64,000 nt of DNA, taken from Shouchella hunanensis (GTDB lineage Bacteria > Bacillota > Bacilli > Bacillales > Bacillaceae_D). Of the stretch, positions 1 through 8,333 are shown in pieces (the first letter of the stretch is position 1; each line of letters starts with the position of its first letter). The stretch spans positions 2,406,001 to 2,470,000 of the forward strand of contig NZ_CP117834.1 of the NCBI RefSeq assembly GCF_028735875.1, in the 5' to 3' direction. The notes beneath the pieces were generated by a model. It searched no databases and was not told the DNA's origin. It was given only the letters and a program-made list of their open reading frames with translations. The position numbers and the translations under genes are program-made.

Positions 1-564
1 TACTTTGCTACCAAGTGGAATGACGTTTGGATCAACAGCAATGACTTTTTGATTCGGATTCGCTCTTAAATCAATGCCAGTAGCCGTTACCCCAGAGCAC
101 CCCTCACAAAATGCAGTATAAGCCGTAGCTTCCACACTCATTGTTGTTGTGCCTTCTGATTGTGTCGGCTCAGAACTAGCAGATTCAGTTGAATTCGTTG
201 TTTCAGTTGTTTCATTTGACGCTTCTGAAGAACTTGTCTCACTTGAAGCACTAGTCGATTCTGAATCCGTTGACTCAGCTGTAGCTGGTTCATTTGAAGC
301 GGTTTGAGGTGCAGATTCATTTGATTGAATTTCACCTTTCACTTGACTTTGTTCACCTTCACCAGGCATTGTTAATTGTTGGCCGATAAAGATTAAGTTC
401 TTATCGTAAATGTCTGGATTTAATTCTACTATATTTTGTACGTCTGTTTGATGCTTGTTAGCAATCTGACTCAGTGTGTCTCCGCTTTTGACTTCATATG
501 CAAATGCTGGAGTGGCAACAAGTATTGATCCTAAGACAGCAAGTGACGTTACTAATTTTTTCAT
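1..564 (-). CDS. LysM/3D-domain cell-wall protein, partial (YocH-like)
   Basis: The gene enters from the left edge, so its C-terminus is missing; 188 codons are visible. It starts at 564 with AGGGGAG upstream. The order is a signal peptide ending near an AFA site, one LysM peptidoglycan-binding repeat (about residues 26-70, starting YEVKSGDTLSQIA), a low-complexity Ser/Thr/Glu linker, and the start of a 3D domain (GVTATGIDLRANP). 3D domains with conserved Asp residues occur in secreted muralytic proteins such as B. subtilis YocH, which has two LysM repeats where this one has one. The product is probably an exported wall hydrolase. Two WalR-type boxes upstream (741-757, 841-857) fit YocH-like control by WalKR. 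Confidence 0.88.
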   Translation of the reverse strand, partial: MKKLVTSLAVLGSILVATPAFAYEVKSGDTLSQIANKHQTDVQNIVELNPDIYDKNLIFIGQQLTMPGEGEQSQVKGEIQSNESAPQTASNEPATAESTDSESTSASSETSSSEASNETTETTNSTESASSEPTQSEGTTTMSVEATAYTAFCEGCSGVTATGIDLRANPNQKVIAVDPNVIPLGSKV

Positions 565-740
565 ACTGTAAAACTCCCCTTATAATGTAGTATTCATCCC
601 CAAGTAATGGAACTATGAAAATGTGTAAGATGAGTCGTTCTTGTGTGTAATTCCATTTTTATGCGGAATGTCTCTCGCAAGATCAAACTATACAGAACAT
701 AGATAACTCTTTCAACCCATTTTCCGCGAAGTAATGAACT

Positions 741-757
741 TGTAAAATGACTGTAAT
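741..757 (+). promoter_or_regulatory. WalR (YycF) box 1
   Basis: The sequence is TGTAAA-N5-TGTAAT, a full match to the published WalR consensus TGT(A/T)A(A/T/C)-N5-TGT(A/T)A(A/T/C). It lies on the plus strand about 180 bases upstream of the divergent-reading wall-protein start. Confidence 0.6.
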
Positions 758-840
758 CCGCATAGGTACAGGGATTATCCGTATTTGTACTGGGAACTAT
801 ACTAGCAGTAGGACGTTCAGCGTGTTCGACAAAACCTGAT

Positions 841-857
841 ATTACATAGATATTACA
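841..857 (-). promoter_or_regulatory. WalR (YycF) box 2
   Basis: On the minus strand this reads TGTAAT-ATCTA-TGTAAT, a perfect direct repeat matching the WalR consensus. It has the same orientation as the LysM/3D gene and lies 277 bases upstream of its start codon. Confidence 0.65.
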
Positions 858-1122
858 GGATAAAAGTCATGGGAACGTGTGATTTCGACTTAAACTGGCA
901 AAAAGAAGAGTATGCCACAAAAACGATTTAATCGAGGCGTGTTTATACGATAAAAAAGTAAAAATGAACGTAGTAATGATGAGGTTACAGAAATGCATGT
1001 GAGACTATTAATGAAGAAAAAGGAAATAAGCGAGAGTGAAGAGTAAACGAAACAGTCTTGAAAAATGACTGTGGATGAAAGTGGGGAATACCCTTTGTTA
1101 CGCGTCTTCTTACTAAAAAGGC

Positions 1123-1152
1123 AAAAAAAACACAACTCAGAAGAATTGTGTT
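1123..1152 (-). terminator. Terminator of the DUF554 gene
   Basis: Read on the minus strand, AACACAA and TTGTGTT form a 7-bp stem followed by a run of eight T. It lies just past the stop codon of the DUF554 gene. Confidence 0.75.
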
Positions 1153-1158
1153 CGATCC

Positions 1159-1863
1159 TTACATAAGAAACCGTTGAAAAGAAACAACTAGAACGACAAC
1201 GATAACAAGACTTGGGAGCAAGTTAGCAATTTTAACATTAATGACGTTTAATAGATTAAGCCCTATTGCAAGTATGAGAATACCTCCAATACAAGTAATC
1301 TCTGCGATAATCATATCCATTAGCATATCAGGTACAAAAGCATCGATTTGATTGGCCAACAACGTAATACTAGCTTGATAAAGAAATACAGGAATGGCTG
1401 CAAATAATACGCCGATCCCTAATGTTGAAGAGATAATAAGCGCAGAAAAGCCATCAATAGACGACTTTGTAAATAATAAACTATGGTCACCTCGAAGTGC
1501 TGCTTCAAGTGGTCCAATAATAGCCATTGCTCCTGTTGCAAAAATAAGTGTAGAGCTAACAAAAGCTTGAGCTACATTACCTTGGCTGTTTTTACCAATT
1601 TTAGTACCTAACCATTGACCGAGCTGATTTAAACGTTCATCAATTTGGAGCCAGCAACCGAGTAATGCCCCACTTGTCAAGCTTATAATGATAATAAGGA
1701 AATTCTCCCCTGTTACAGCCATTTGAATCCCAATGACAATTAAAGCAAGAGAGAGTGCTTGCATAACGAGCTTACTTATATCCTCGGGTACGTTTCGAAT
1801 TCGTACACCAATTAATGAAGCAACAGCAATGGCTGCTGCATTAATAATCGTTCCTAATAACAT
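1159..1863 (-). CDS. DUF554 family integral membrane protein
   Basis: The 234-residue product is hydrophobic throughout, with about seven membrane segments. The N-terminus MLLGTIINAAAIAVAS and the internal GPLEAALRGD are typical of DUF554 (YdfK/YqgA-type) proteins, whose function is not firmly known; a transport role is usually assumed. The start at 1863 is preferred over 1887 because GAGGCG lies eight bases before it and family members begin with MLLGT. The gene is monocistronic with its own terminator and divergent from the sugar importer. Confidence 0.85.
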   Translation of the reverse strand: MLLGTIINAAAIAVASLIGVRIRNVPEDISKLVMQALSLALIVIGIQMAVTGENFLIIIISLTSGALLGCWLQIDERLNQLGQWLGTKIGKNSQGNVAQAFVSSTLIFATGAMAIIGPLEAALRGDHSLLFTKSSIDGFSALIISSTLGIGVLFAAIPVFLYQASITLLANQIDAFVPDMLMDMIIAEITCIGGILILAIGLNLLNVINVKIANLLPSLVIVVVLVVSFQRFLM

Positions 1864-2062
1864 TTCACGCCTCATTCCATCTAGCAATGCTTCATTATAG
1901 CAAATTCGTTTAGCATGTTAAAGTGATTCTGAATGCTAAAGAGTATTCAGTTAATTAGTAGAATGAAGGGCAATTTTTTGGAACACTAGAAGATGCGTTT
2001 ACTGTAACTGAATAAAAAAATCTCTCCTGCAATCAACAGTTTTTATGATTGGCCATGGTCAT

Positions 2063-2076
2063 TCCGAACGTTCGGA
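2063..2076. promoter_or_regulatory. Perfect palindrome upstream of sugar ABC promoter
   Basis: TCCGAACGTTCGGA is a perfect 14-bp palindrome just upstream of the predicted -35 box at 2088. It is probably a regulator site. It lacks the four-base spacer of the Bacillus LexA box, so LexA is unlikely. Confidence 0.4.
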
Positions 2077-2087
2077 TAAAAAAGATA

Positions 2088-2116
2088 TTGCTAAATAGAA
2101 ACCTGCCCTATATAAT
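2088..2116 (+). promoter_or_regulatory. Sigma-A promoter of the sugar ABC operon
   Basis: TTGCTA, a 17-base spacer and a perfect TATAAT are seen. A palindromic operator begins four bases after the -10 box, so the start of transcription lies inside it. Confidence 0.65.
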
Positions 2117-2119
2117 TAT

Positions 2120-2139
2120 TTACGAAAGCGGTTTCGTAA
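2120..2139. promoter_or_regulatory. LacI-type operator at the sugar ABC promoter
   Basis: TTACGAAAGCGGTTTCGTAA is a 20-bp near-perfect palindrome with the central CG step typical of LacI/CcpA-family sites. It covers the expected transcription start. The LacI-family gene at 6168 is the likely ligand, though CcpA is possible. Confidence 0.6.
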
Positions 2140-2199
2140 AAGTTTTACAGCGATTATTACTTATTAAGTAGTTTCACGGCTGTAGATAGACTTTCATTG

Positions 2200-2237
2200 T
2201 AAGCGCTTAATTAAAACTCTTTTCCGAAAGCGCTTTC
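2200..2237. promoter_or_regulatory. Two further cre/LacI-like palindromes
   Basis: TAAGCGCTTA (2200-2209) and GAAAGCGCTTTC (2226-2237) are perfect palindromes centred on GCGC, 50-90 bases before the binding-protein start. Both resemble CcpA cre sites and LacI-family operators. Being downstream of the promoter, they could act as roadblocks. Confidence 0.5.
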
Positions 2238-2287
2238 TGACGGTCTTTTATACAGTAATCAATCAATGAATAGAGGGGGAAATGGCA

Positions 2288-3595
2288 ATGAAAAAATGGT
2301 TAATGTACAGCGCAGCACCTTTATTATCAGTAACTTTATTAGCAGCTTGTGGTGGTTCAGACGGTGATGATGGCAGTAGTAGTGAAAGTGTAGAAGGAGA
2401 AACAACGAGCGAAACGATCGGCTCAGGGGATATTGAATTGGTTTTTTGGGAGTTTGGAAATACTGGCTACGATAAATTAATTGAGGAATATGTAGAAGAA
2501 AATCCAGATATTACCATTAATCTTCAAAATAGCGATATGAATGATATGCATGATAATTTGTTTACATCGATTTCTGCTGATACTGGCGCACCTGATATTG
2601 CGATGATCGAGGAAGCGCAAATTGAACGCTACCGTACAGCGGAAGATTCATTCAACAACTTGTATGACCTAGGTGCTGGAGATGTCCAAGATGAATTTTT
2701 AGACTGGGTCTGGAACAATAGTGAAAATGCATCTGGTGATTTTGTGTTTGGTTTGCCAACTGACATTGGTCCGACCGTTATGTTTTATCGTACAGACGTG
2801 TTTGAAGAGGCAGGTTTTGACTCTTCTCCTGAAGCTGTTTCTGAATTAATTCCAACGTGGGATGCTTATGAAGAAGTGGCTTTGCAAATCTATGAGGAAA
2901 CTGGAAAGCTTATGACAGATGCAGGTGAGCTTATTTACAATGCGAGAAGAGACCAAGCTTCCCAGCAATACTTCAATACTGATGAAGAATTAATTATAGA
3001 TGATCATCCAGAGATACGTGAAGCTTATAACTATACAGCTGATTTCTTTGATCAAGACTTAGCAGGAGATATTCCGCTATGGACACCAGAGTGGTTTGCA
3101 GGTATGGCTGATGGTTCTTATGCAACGATGCTTGCTCCAGCTTGGATGCAAGGGGTGATTAAAGACAACAGCCCTGAAGAAGGTGTGTGGTCGATTACAA
3201 CGATGCCAGAAGGTGCAGGAAACTGGGGAGGATCGTTTTTGACGATTCCAAGTGAATCTGAGCATGCAGAAGAAGCATATGCGTTTATTTCGTGGTTAAC
3301 AGCTCCAGAGCAGCAACTAAAATCATTTTTGGATTATGGACTGTTCCCTTCAGCCCCAGCGGTGTATGAAATGGACGAATTCATTAATTATGAAGATTCA
3401 TATTTCGGAGGAATTCCAACGGCACAAGTATTCTCAGAAGCAGCTCAGCAAGTTATTCCGGTTTATAAAGGACGCAACTATTATTCGATTGATGATGTCA
3501 TAAAAGAAGCATTAGATAACGTATCTGCTGGTGATGATCGCGATGAAGAATGGTCGGCTTCTTTAGATACGATAGATCGTATTTTAGCCCGTTAA
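2288..3595 (+). CDS. ABC transporter sugar-binding lipoprotein (family 1)
   Basis: This is an extracellular solute-binding protein of 435 residues. It has a lipoprotein signal peptide with lipobox LLAAC, so the lipid-anchored Cys is residue 21, followed by a Gly/Ser/Asp/Glu-rich tether. The mature part has the family 1 fold (VFWEFGNTGYDKL near the start). The start at 2288 is chosen over the in-frame ATG at 2282 because GAGGGGG then sits eight bases away. It heads an importer operon. The ligand cannot be read from sequence; a carbohydrate is expected from the permeases, the LacI regulator and the nearby lichenase. The mature protein is strongly acidic. Confidence 0.88.
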   Translation: MKKWLMYSAAPLLSVTLLAACGGSDGDDGSSSESVEGETTSETIGSGDIELVFWEFGNTGYDKLIEEYVEENPDITINLQNSDMNDMHDNLFTSISADTGAPDIAMIEEAQIERYRTAEDSFNNLYDLGAGDVQDEFLDWVWNNSENASGDFVFGLPTDIGPTVMFYRTDVFEEAGFDSSPEAVSELIPTWDAYEEVALQIYEETGKLMTDAGELIYNARRDQASQQYFNTDEELIIDDHPEIREAYNYTADFFDQDLAGDIPLWTPEWFAGMADGSYATMLAPAWMQGVIKDNSPEEGVWSITTMPEGAGNWGGSFLTIPSESEHAEEAYAFISWLTAPEQQLKSFLDYGLFPSAPAVYEMDEFINYEDSYFGGIPTAQVFSEAAQQVIPVYKGRNYYSIDDVIKEALDNVSAGDDRDEEWSASLDTIDRILAR

Positions 3596-3609
3596 TCGTT
3601 GCGATTTTA

Positions 3610-3642
3610 GGGTGGCTCTCATGTTAATGAGTCATCCTTTTT
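3610..3642 (+). terminator. Intercistronic attenuating hairpin
   Basis: A stem of six plus five pairs, including G-U pairs and a 2-base bulge, with a GTTA loop, is followed by TTTTT between the binding-protein and permease genes. Such partial terminators usually make binding protein more abundant than permease. Confidence 0.65.
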
Positions 3643-3676
3643 ACTACTCTTAAAAAACCAGTAGGGAGGTTTAACG

Positions 3677-4618
3677 TTGAAGGCAGCTCAATCAACTCAA
3701 ATAGACCCAAGTAAAAAGCCAAAAGGTAATCGAGAGAAAAGACGTACAGCATTAGCTGCGTACTTCTTTGTTTCACCATTTTTTATTTTGTTTTTAATTT
3801 TTGGGCTTTTTCCGATGGTGTTTAGCTTCTACTTAGCTTTTTTCCGGTGGGATGGACTTGGAGAGATGACGTATGTGGGTCTAGCGAATTTTCAATTTAT
3901 TTTCAATGATCCTGTTTTTTACTCTTCCATTTTAAATACCTTTATTATTGGACTATTAGGAACGCTACCCCAAATTATCTTTGCTATATTAATTGCATTT
4001 GCCTTAAATTCTGCGTTAATAAAATTCAGAAATACGTTTCGAACGATTATTTTTCTACCGTACATTACCTCTGTCGTCGCAGTAGCGATTATTTTTGGAG
4101 TCGTTTTTAACAACCAGCCTTTTGGTTTTGTGAACTATCTTTTAAGCTTGGCTGATATTGAACCAATCAGGTGGAACGCGGAATATTGGCCAGTGAAAAT
4201 AGCGATTGCAACTATGGTGTTCTGGCGTTGGGTAGGGTACAACACGATTATCTTTTTAGCAGGTATGCAAAGTATACCGAAAGAATTATACGAAGCTGCC
4301 AAAATTGACGGAGCAACAATTAGTCAGCAAATTCGATTGATTACATTGCCAATGTTAAAACCAATTACGTTATTTGTCGTTTTCACTGCAACCATCGGAA
4401 GCTTACAATTATTTACTGAGCCACTTATCTTCCTTGGTCGTAATTTAAGAGAAGAAGGTATTACAATGGTTGCTTACTTATGGCGCGATGCGTTTGTCTA
4501 TAATTCGTTTGGCACTGCTTCTGCAGCGGCAATTGCTTTATTCTTTATCATTATTGTGTTAACGGTTGTGAACTTACTTATTACAAGTCGAATGGGACGG
4601 TCTAAAAAAGTCGGATAG
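3677..4618 (+). CDS. Sugar ABC transporter permease (MalF/UgpA type)
   Basis: A 313-residue inner-membrane permease with six predicted membrane segments. The EAA loop that docks the ATPase reads EAAKIDGATISQQ in the C-terminal half. Translation starts at a TTG codon (3677) placed six bases after GGGAGGT; no better ATG exists. It pairs with the next gene to form the channel. No ATPase gene is present in the operon, so a shared MsmX-type ATPase is presumably used. Confidence 0.9.
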   Translation: MKAAQSTQIDPSKKPKGNREKRRTALAAYFFVSPFFILFLIFGLFPMVFSFYLAFFRWDGLGEMTYVGLANFQFIFNDPVFYSSILNTFIIGLLGTLPQIIFAILIAFALNSALIKFRNTFRTIIFLPYITSVVAVAIIFGVVFNNQPFGFVNYLLSLADIEPIRWNAEYWPVKIAIATMVFWRWVGYNTIIFLAGMQSIPKELYEAAKIDGATISQQIRLITLPMLKPITLFVVFTATIGSLQLFTEPLIFLGRNLREEGITMVAYLWRDAFVYNSFGTASAAAIALFFIIIVLTVVNLLITSRMGRSKKVG

Positions 4619-4629
4619 GAGGTTAGGCA

Positions 4630-5481
4630 ATGGGAAAGGAAAAGAATCATGGAAAAAAGAAGTTTTCTGTTCAAAAGCTGTTTGTTTATCTATTTTTAAT
4701 TGCTGGTTCACTTGCGTCTTTGTTTCCATTTTATTATATGTTCGTTATGGCGACCCGTATTAATCGTGAAATTAATCAAGTGCCACCTCCTTTTACACCG
4801 GGGGCGGATTTAGTATCGAACTTTCAAAAGGTCCTGAACAATATTGATTTCTTTGGTGCCATGTGGAATAGTTTTTTTGTCGCCACAACTGTTACGCTTG
4901 GGACGTTGCTATTGTGTTCTCTCGCTGGGTACACATTTGCAAAGCTTGAATTCAAAGGGAAAGCATTTCTCTTTACAGCTATATTAGTTACGATGATGGT
5001 ACCACCGCAACTTGGATTAATTCCGCAGTATTATATTATTACGTCCTTAGGATGGTTGAATGACTTTAGAGCCATTATTATTCCAGGGCTTATTAATGCA
5101 TTTGGGATCTTTTGGATGAGGCAGTATATTAAGGAAGCCGTACCGTTTGAAATTATTGAAGCGGCTCGAATTGACGGTTGCTCGCATTTTCGTACTTACT
5201 GGAATATTGTAGTACCGACCGTGTTACCAGCATTTGCAACATTAGGTATTATTGTGTTTATGACTGTGTGGAATGATTTCCTCTGGCCGTTAGTAGTACT
5301 GAGAGATCCATCTATGCAGACGCTACAAGTAGCGCTTCGTTCATTAAATGATGCCCGTCAATTAGATTATGGTATGTTAATGTCAGGAACATTTTGGGCG
5401 ACGGTTCCGTTACTAATCGTCTTTCTACTCTTTAATCGCTTGTTTATTCAAAGCTTGTCTGAAGGTGCCGTTAAAAGTTAA
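4630..5481 (+). CDS. Sugar ABC transporter permease (MalG/UgpE type)
   Basis: The second permease subunit, 283 residues, with six membrane segments and the EAA motif EAARIDGCSHFRTY. AGGAGG precedes the ATG, and the gene follows its partner by 11 bases, so the two are co-translated. It forms a heterodimer with the preceding permease. Confidence 0.9.
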   Translation: MGKEKNHGKKKFSVQKLFVYLFLIAGSLASLFPFYYMFVMATRINREINQVPPPFTPGADLVSNFQKVLNNIDFFGAMWNSFFVATTVTLGTLLLCSLAGYTFAKLEFKGKAFLFTAILVTMMVPPQLGLIPQYYIITSLGWLNDFRAIIIPGLINAFGIFWMRQYIKEAVPFEIIEAARIDGCSHFRTYWNIVVPTVLPAFATLGIIVFMTVWNDFLWPLVVLRDPSMQTLQVALRSLNDARQLDYGMLMSGTFWATVPLLIVFLLFNRLFIQSLSEGAVKS

Positions 5482-5488
5482 GTTGTGT

Positions 5489-5511
5489 GAGGCTGGCTAC
5501 TTGTCAGCCTC
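5489..5511 (+). other. Intercistronic hairpin without T-run
   Basis: GAGGCTG and CAGCCTC form a perfect 7-bp stem with a 9-base loop between the second permease and the DUF624 gene. There is no U-run, so it is more likely an mRNA-processing or stability hairpin than a terminator. Confidence 0.45.
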
Positions 5512-5531
5512 GCTAATGGAGGTGAAAAGCG

Positions 5532-6146
5532 TTGACAAGTATAATAATAAAAGTGGCAGAACGTATCTATGCATTCGTCGCATTAAATGTGTTATGGTGC
5601 GTTTTTGTTTTACTAGGACTCGGTGTTTTCGGTTTTATGCCAGCTACTGTTGCGCTTTTTAGGATGATGAGAGAATGGAATAGTGGAAGAAAAGAACTAC
5701 CTCTACTGAAAAGCTTTTTAACATTTTATAAAGAATCGTTTATACGGGCAAATCTATATGGTGCACTGTTTTTAGTAGTGTTCTATATTATCTATGTAAA
5801 CTATCAGTTCGTTTCATACTTTTATGAGGCGTCTATTCATTTCTTTTTGTATGTAGTCATTTTTAGCATCACCGCAGTAGCGGTCATGACATTTGTCAAT
5901 TTATTTTCCGTTATGGCCCACTTTGATCATCGTCTCTTTCATTATCTTAAGCTTGCTTTTGGAATGGTGTTTGCGCATCCATTTAAATCATGTTTGCAAC
6001 TTTTTTGGCTCATTGCGTATGTGTTGGTTGCACTGTTTTATCCAAAAGCATTTTTACTTATTGGCGTAAGTGTCTTCGCTTATGTAATAATGAGCATTAA
6101 TTTTTCAACTTTTAATCTATATAAAAAAGATACCCCTGTCCCGTGA
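5532..6146 (+). CDS. DUF624 (YesL-like) membrane protein
   Basis: A 204-residue protein with about five hydrophobic segments. It fits DUF624/YesL, a family found almost always beside family 1 sugar ABC importers such as the B. subtilis yesLMNOPQ locus; the function is unknown. The TTG start at 5532 follows GGAGGTG by seven bases. Overlapping plus-frame codons at 5465-5662 are a shadow. The gene lies between the permeases and the LacI regulator in one transcription unit. Confidence 0.82.
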   Translation: MTSIIIKVAERIYAFVALNVLWCVFVLLGLGVFGFMPATVALFRMMREWNSGRKELPLLKSFLTFYKESFIRANLYGALFLVVFYIIYVNYQFVSYFYEASIHFFLYVVIFSITAVAVMTFVNLFSVMAHFDHRLFHYLKLAFGMVFAHPFKSCLQLFWLIAYVLVALFYPKAFLLIGVSVFAYVIMSINFSTFNLYKKDTPVP

Positions 6147-6167
6147 AAAAGGTAGGAAGGAGAAGCA

Positions 6168-7175
6168 ATGATAACGATATACGACATCGCAAAGAAAACG
6201 GGATTCTCTATTAGTACCGTTTCTAAAGTATTAAATAAACGAAGTGACGTAAGTGAAAAAACAAAAAAAATTATTAATGAAGCCGTAACAGAATTAGGCT
6301 ATTTACCGAGTTCAAATGCTCGTTCTCTTTCAACTAAGAAATCATGGACGATTGGGGTTGTATTTGTCGAAGATGCTGGAAATGGTCTTGAGCATCCTTT
6401 TTTTAATGCAGTTATTGAAAACTTCAAGAAAACGGTTGAAATTGAAGGCTATGATTTATTATTCGCATCAAGGAAAATTGGTAAAGAAAAGCGATCGTAT
6501 TTAGATCACTTCATGTATCGTGGTGTTGACGGCGTTGTTGTTGTTTGTTCGAGTCATACACCAGAACTTCAAAAATTAATCGATTCCGATATACCATCTG
6601 TTGTCATTGACCTAGATACACGAGGGGTCAGCGTGGTCTATAGTGATAACTTTCACGGTGCTGAATTAGCTGTGGATCATCTTATTTCACTAGGTCATGA
6701 AAAGATTGCCCACATTTCTGGTCACAAAAAGCTTTATGTAGGGGAGGAACGGCTTCAAGGTTATAAACAAACGATGAAAAAACACGATTTGTTTATTCCA
6801 GATGAGTACATTGTGGATGGCGGCTATTTTACATACGAGGGAGGTAAAGCGGCAATGGAAAGATTGCTCGCTGCAAAAGACACTCCAACAGCCGTATTTG
6901 TAGCAGGGGATTTAATGGCAATTGGAGCGATGGCAGCGATTTACGATGCGGGTTTAACCATTCCAGATGATATCTCCATTGTCGGATTCGACGATATCCA
7001 AATTGCAGAATACGTGCATCCAGCCTTGACGACGATACGACAAGATACGAAATTGATTGGTAAAACAGCCGCAACATTAATTATGGACCAAATGGCAAAT
7101 AAAAAGAAAGCGCATATGTCGGTGAAAATTCCTGTATCACTCGTTACGAGACGCTCTTGTAGAGAGCGAAAGTAA
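6168..7175 (+). CDS. LacI-family transcriptional regulator of the sugar operon
   Basis: A 335-residue regulator. The N-terminal LacI helix-turn-helix (residues 1-55, IYDIAKKTGFSISTVSKVLN) is followed by a periplasmic-binding-like effector domain (GVVFVEDAG to the C-terminus). GGAAGGAG precedes the ATG. As the last gene of the operon it most likely binds the palindromes at 2120-2237. The effector is expected to be the imported sugar or a derivative. Confidence 0.87.
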   Translation: MITIYDIAKKTGFSISTVSKVLNKRSDVSEKTKKIINEAVTELGYLPSSNARSLSTKKSWTIGVVFVEDAGNGLEHPFFNAVIENFKKTVEIEGYDLLFASRKIGKEKRSYLDHFMYRGVDGVVVVCSSHTPELQKLIDSDIPSVVIDLDTRGVSVVYSDNFHGAELAVDHLISLGHEKIAHISGHKKLYVGEERLQGYKQTMKKHDLFIPDEYIVDGGYFTYEGGKAAMERLLAAKDTPTAVFVAGDLMAIGAMAAIYDAGLTIPDDISIVGFDDIQIAEYVHPALTTIRQDTKLIGKTAATLIMDQMANKKKAHMSVKIPVSLVTRRSCRERK

Positions 7176-7237
7176 AAACGTTCTCGGACCAATATTCTTT
7201 TAGGTTGGCATTCTATGAGAATAATGTGCATGTCTTC

Positions 7238-7454
7238 TTATAGTGACGGTGTTCCAATCCACTCATAATGCTCCCATCCGCTTGTTGCTAGATCGTTTAT
7301 GGTACCACTTGTCACTCTGAAGTCGAGCCGAAGCTTCCATCTACTGCAGAAACGGTACTGGAAGGGCATTGTAAGTAGAAGAGATTGACATTGTTAGACG
7401 ATTCCAGAATCTAACACCGTATAGCCAAGGTATTGCACCGCTCGCATCAGTTCC
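7238..7454 (-). pseudogene. Frameshifted coding remnant downstream of the lichenase gene
   Basis: On the minus strand two frames join into one protein-like stretch. The first half contains GAIPWLYGVRFWNRLTMSIS and stops at a TAG near 7343. The second half, one frame over, contains RWKLRLDFRVTSGT and SGWEHYEWIGTP and ends at TAA (7238). The composition is protein-like (Trp/Tyr-rich, beta-strand pattern), but there is no start codon or ribosome site. It may be the decayed C-terminal part of a secreted carbohydrate-active protein. I do not recognise the family. Confidence 0.35.
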
Positions 7455-7465
7455 ATGACAGCTAT

Positions 7466-8215
7466 TTAATTAGCGTCTAGCGCAGATGTACTTGGCGTAT
7501 AGCGAACCCATTCGTACGTTGCTTGGGTAGCTTCACCTGTATACCTACCTGCCCATTCGTCAATTCCGTATGTGTTCCATAAATTCATCATTATTTTTCC
7601 TGGTGTAGTTGGGATGTTTTCCGTTCTGGTCGCAATTGGCACCCCATTGACATACCACGTGATGGAATGTGGTTGCCAATCAAATGCGTACGTATGAAAA
7701 TCTTGGGAGGCATCAAAGCCTAAATCGTGCAAGATTTCGTTGTTTCCAACGCCGTTCGTGTAATAGTTAAATTGCACTTTTGTTGTATCTTTTCCTAAAA
7801 ATTCAATGTCAATCTCATCCCACGGATCCCCATTATACGATGGACCTGTATAGGTGAAGAAAGAAGAAATCATGCCAGACACATTGGATGGTTTCATTGA
7901 TACTTCGTATAAACCATAGCCATAAAAGTCGTGAGTGGTGTACTCGGCGCATTCATAAGAATAGGGTGCAGGCAAAGAAGTGTTACTTCGAATGGATAGT
8001 TCCAACTGCCCGTTAGGGAAATTGACTCGATCTGCCCGCCAGTGGCAGCCGAAAAATGGATCGTTATTTCGCCAACCGTTTGACATTTGCCAATAGTGTT
8101 GATCATGTTGGTTAAAAACAGTAAACAACCCTTGTTGCTGAGCAGTTGCATTTGTAGGTGGAAGAAGAAGGAAACAACAAAAAATGAAAAATAAACTGAC
8201 GAAGTAGTGCTTCAT
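7466..8215 (-). CDS. bglS: Secreted endo-beta-1,3-1,4-glucanase (lichenase, GH16)
   Basis: This enzyme cleaves beta-1,4 bonds next to beta-1,3 bonds in mixed-linkage glucans. It has 249 residues: a signal peptide (about residues 1-25, ending NATAQ) and one GH16 jelly-roll domain. The active-site motif DEIDIEF places the nucleophile Glu134, Asp136 and the acid/base Glu138. Length and sequence fit Bacillus lichenases. The start at 8215 is chosen over 8224 because AGAGG then lies nine bases upstream. It converges on the sugar ABC operon, which might import its oligosaccharide products; that link is inference. Confidence 0.93.
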   Translation of the reverse strand: MKHYFVSLFFIFCCFLLLPPTNATAQQQGLFTVFNQHDQHYWQMSNGWRNNDPFFGCHWRADRVNFPNGQLELSIRSNTSLPAPYSYECAEYTTHDFYGYGLYEVSMKPSNVSGMISSFFTYTGPSYNGDPWDEIDIEFLGKDTTKVQFNYYTNGVGNNEILHDLGFDASQDFHTYAFDWQPHSITWYVNGVPIATRTENIPTTPGKIMMNLWNTYGIDEWAGRYTGEATQATYEWVRYTPSTSALDAN

Positions 8216-8283
8216 ACGGATCATCCTCTCAATAAAATAGTGACACTCAATCAGTGTACGGAGTGGCTAAACAGAATATGAGT

Positions 8284-8321
8284 AAAAAAAGCCTCCAAAA
8301 CCAGAATAGGCATTGGAGACT
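8284..8321 (-). terminator. Terminator of the DJ-1/PfpI gene
   Basis: On the minus strand AGTCTCCAA and TTGGAGGCT form a 9-bp stem (one G-U pair) followed by seven T, just downstream of the stop codon at 8334. Confidence 0.8.
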
Positions 8322-8333
8322 CGATTCTTACGC

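Larger units (their letters stand above)
565..1122. other. Long upstream region of the LysM/3D gene
   Basis: About 560 bases lie between the wall-protein start and the DUF554 terminator. I see two WalR-type direct repeats (listed separately) and no convincing coding sequence. An 81-codon minus-strand frame at 890-1135 has no ribosome binding site and runs into the neighbouring terminator. The rest probably holds the promoter and a long 5' leader. Confidence 0.4.

Noticed and set aside
890-1135. 81-codon minus-strand open frame upstream of the LysM/3D gene
   Set aside because: No ribosome binding site, composition unlike a protein (Phe/Ser/Leu runs) and it overlaps the DUF554 terminator.
2063-2076. 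LexA box upstream of the sugar ABC operon
   Set aside because: The palindrome TCCGAACGTTCGGA lacks the four-base spacer of CGAAC-N4-GTTCG.
5465-5662. 65-codon plus-strand frame spanning the permease end and DUF624 start
   Set aside because: Out of frame with DUF624, which has a strong ribosome site and family match; contains no recognisable domain.
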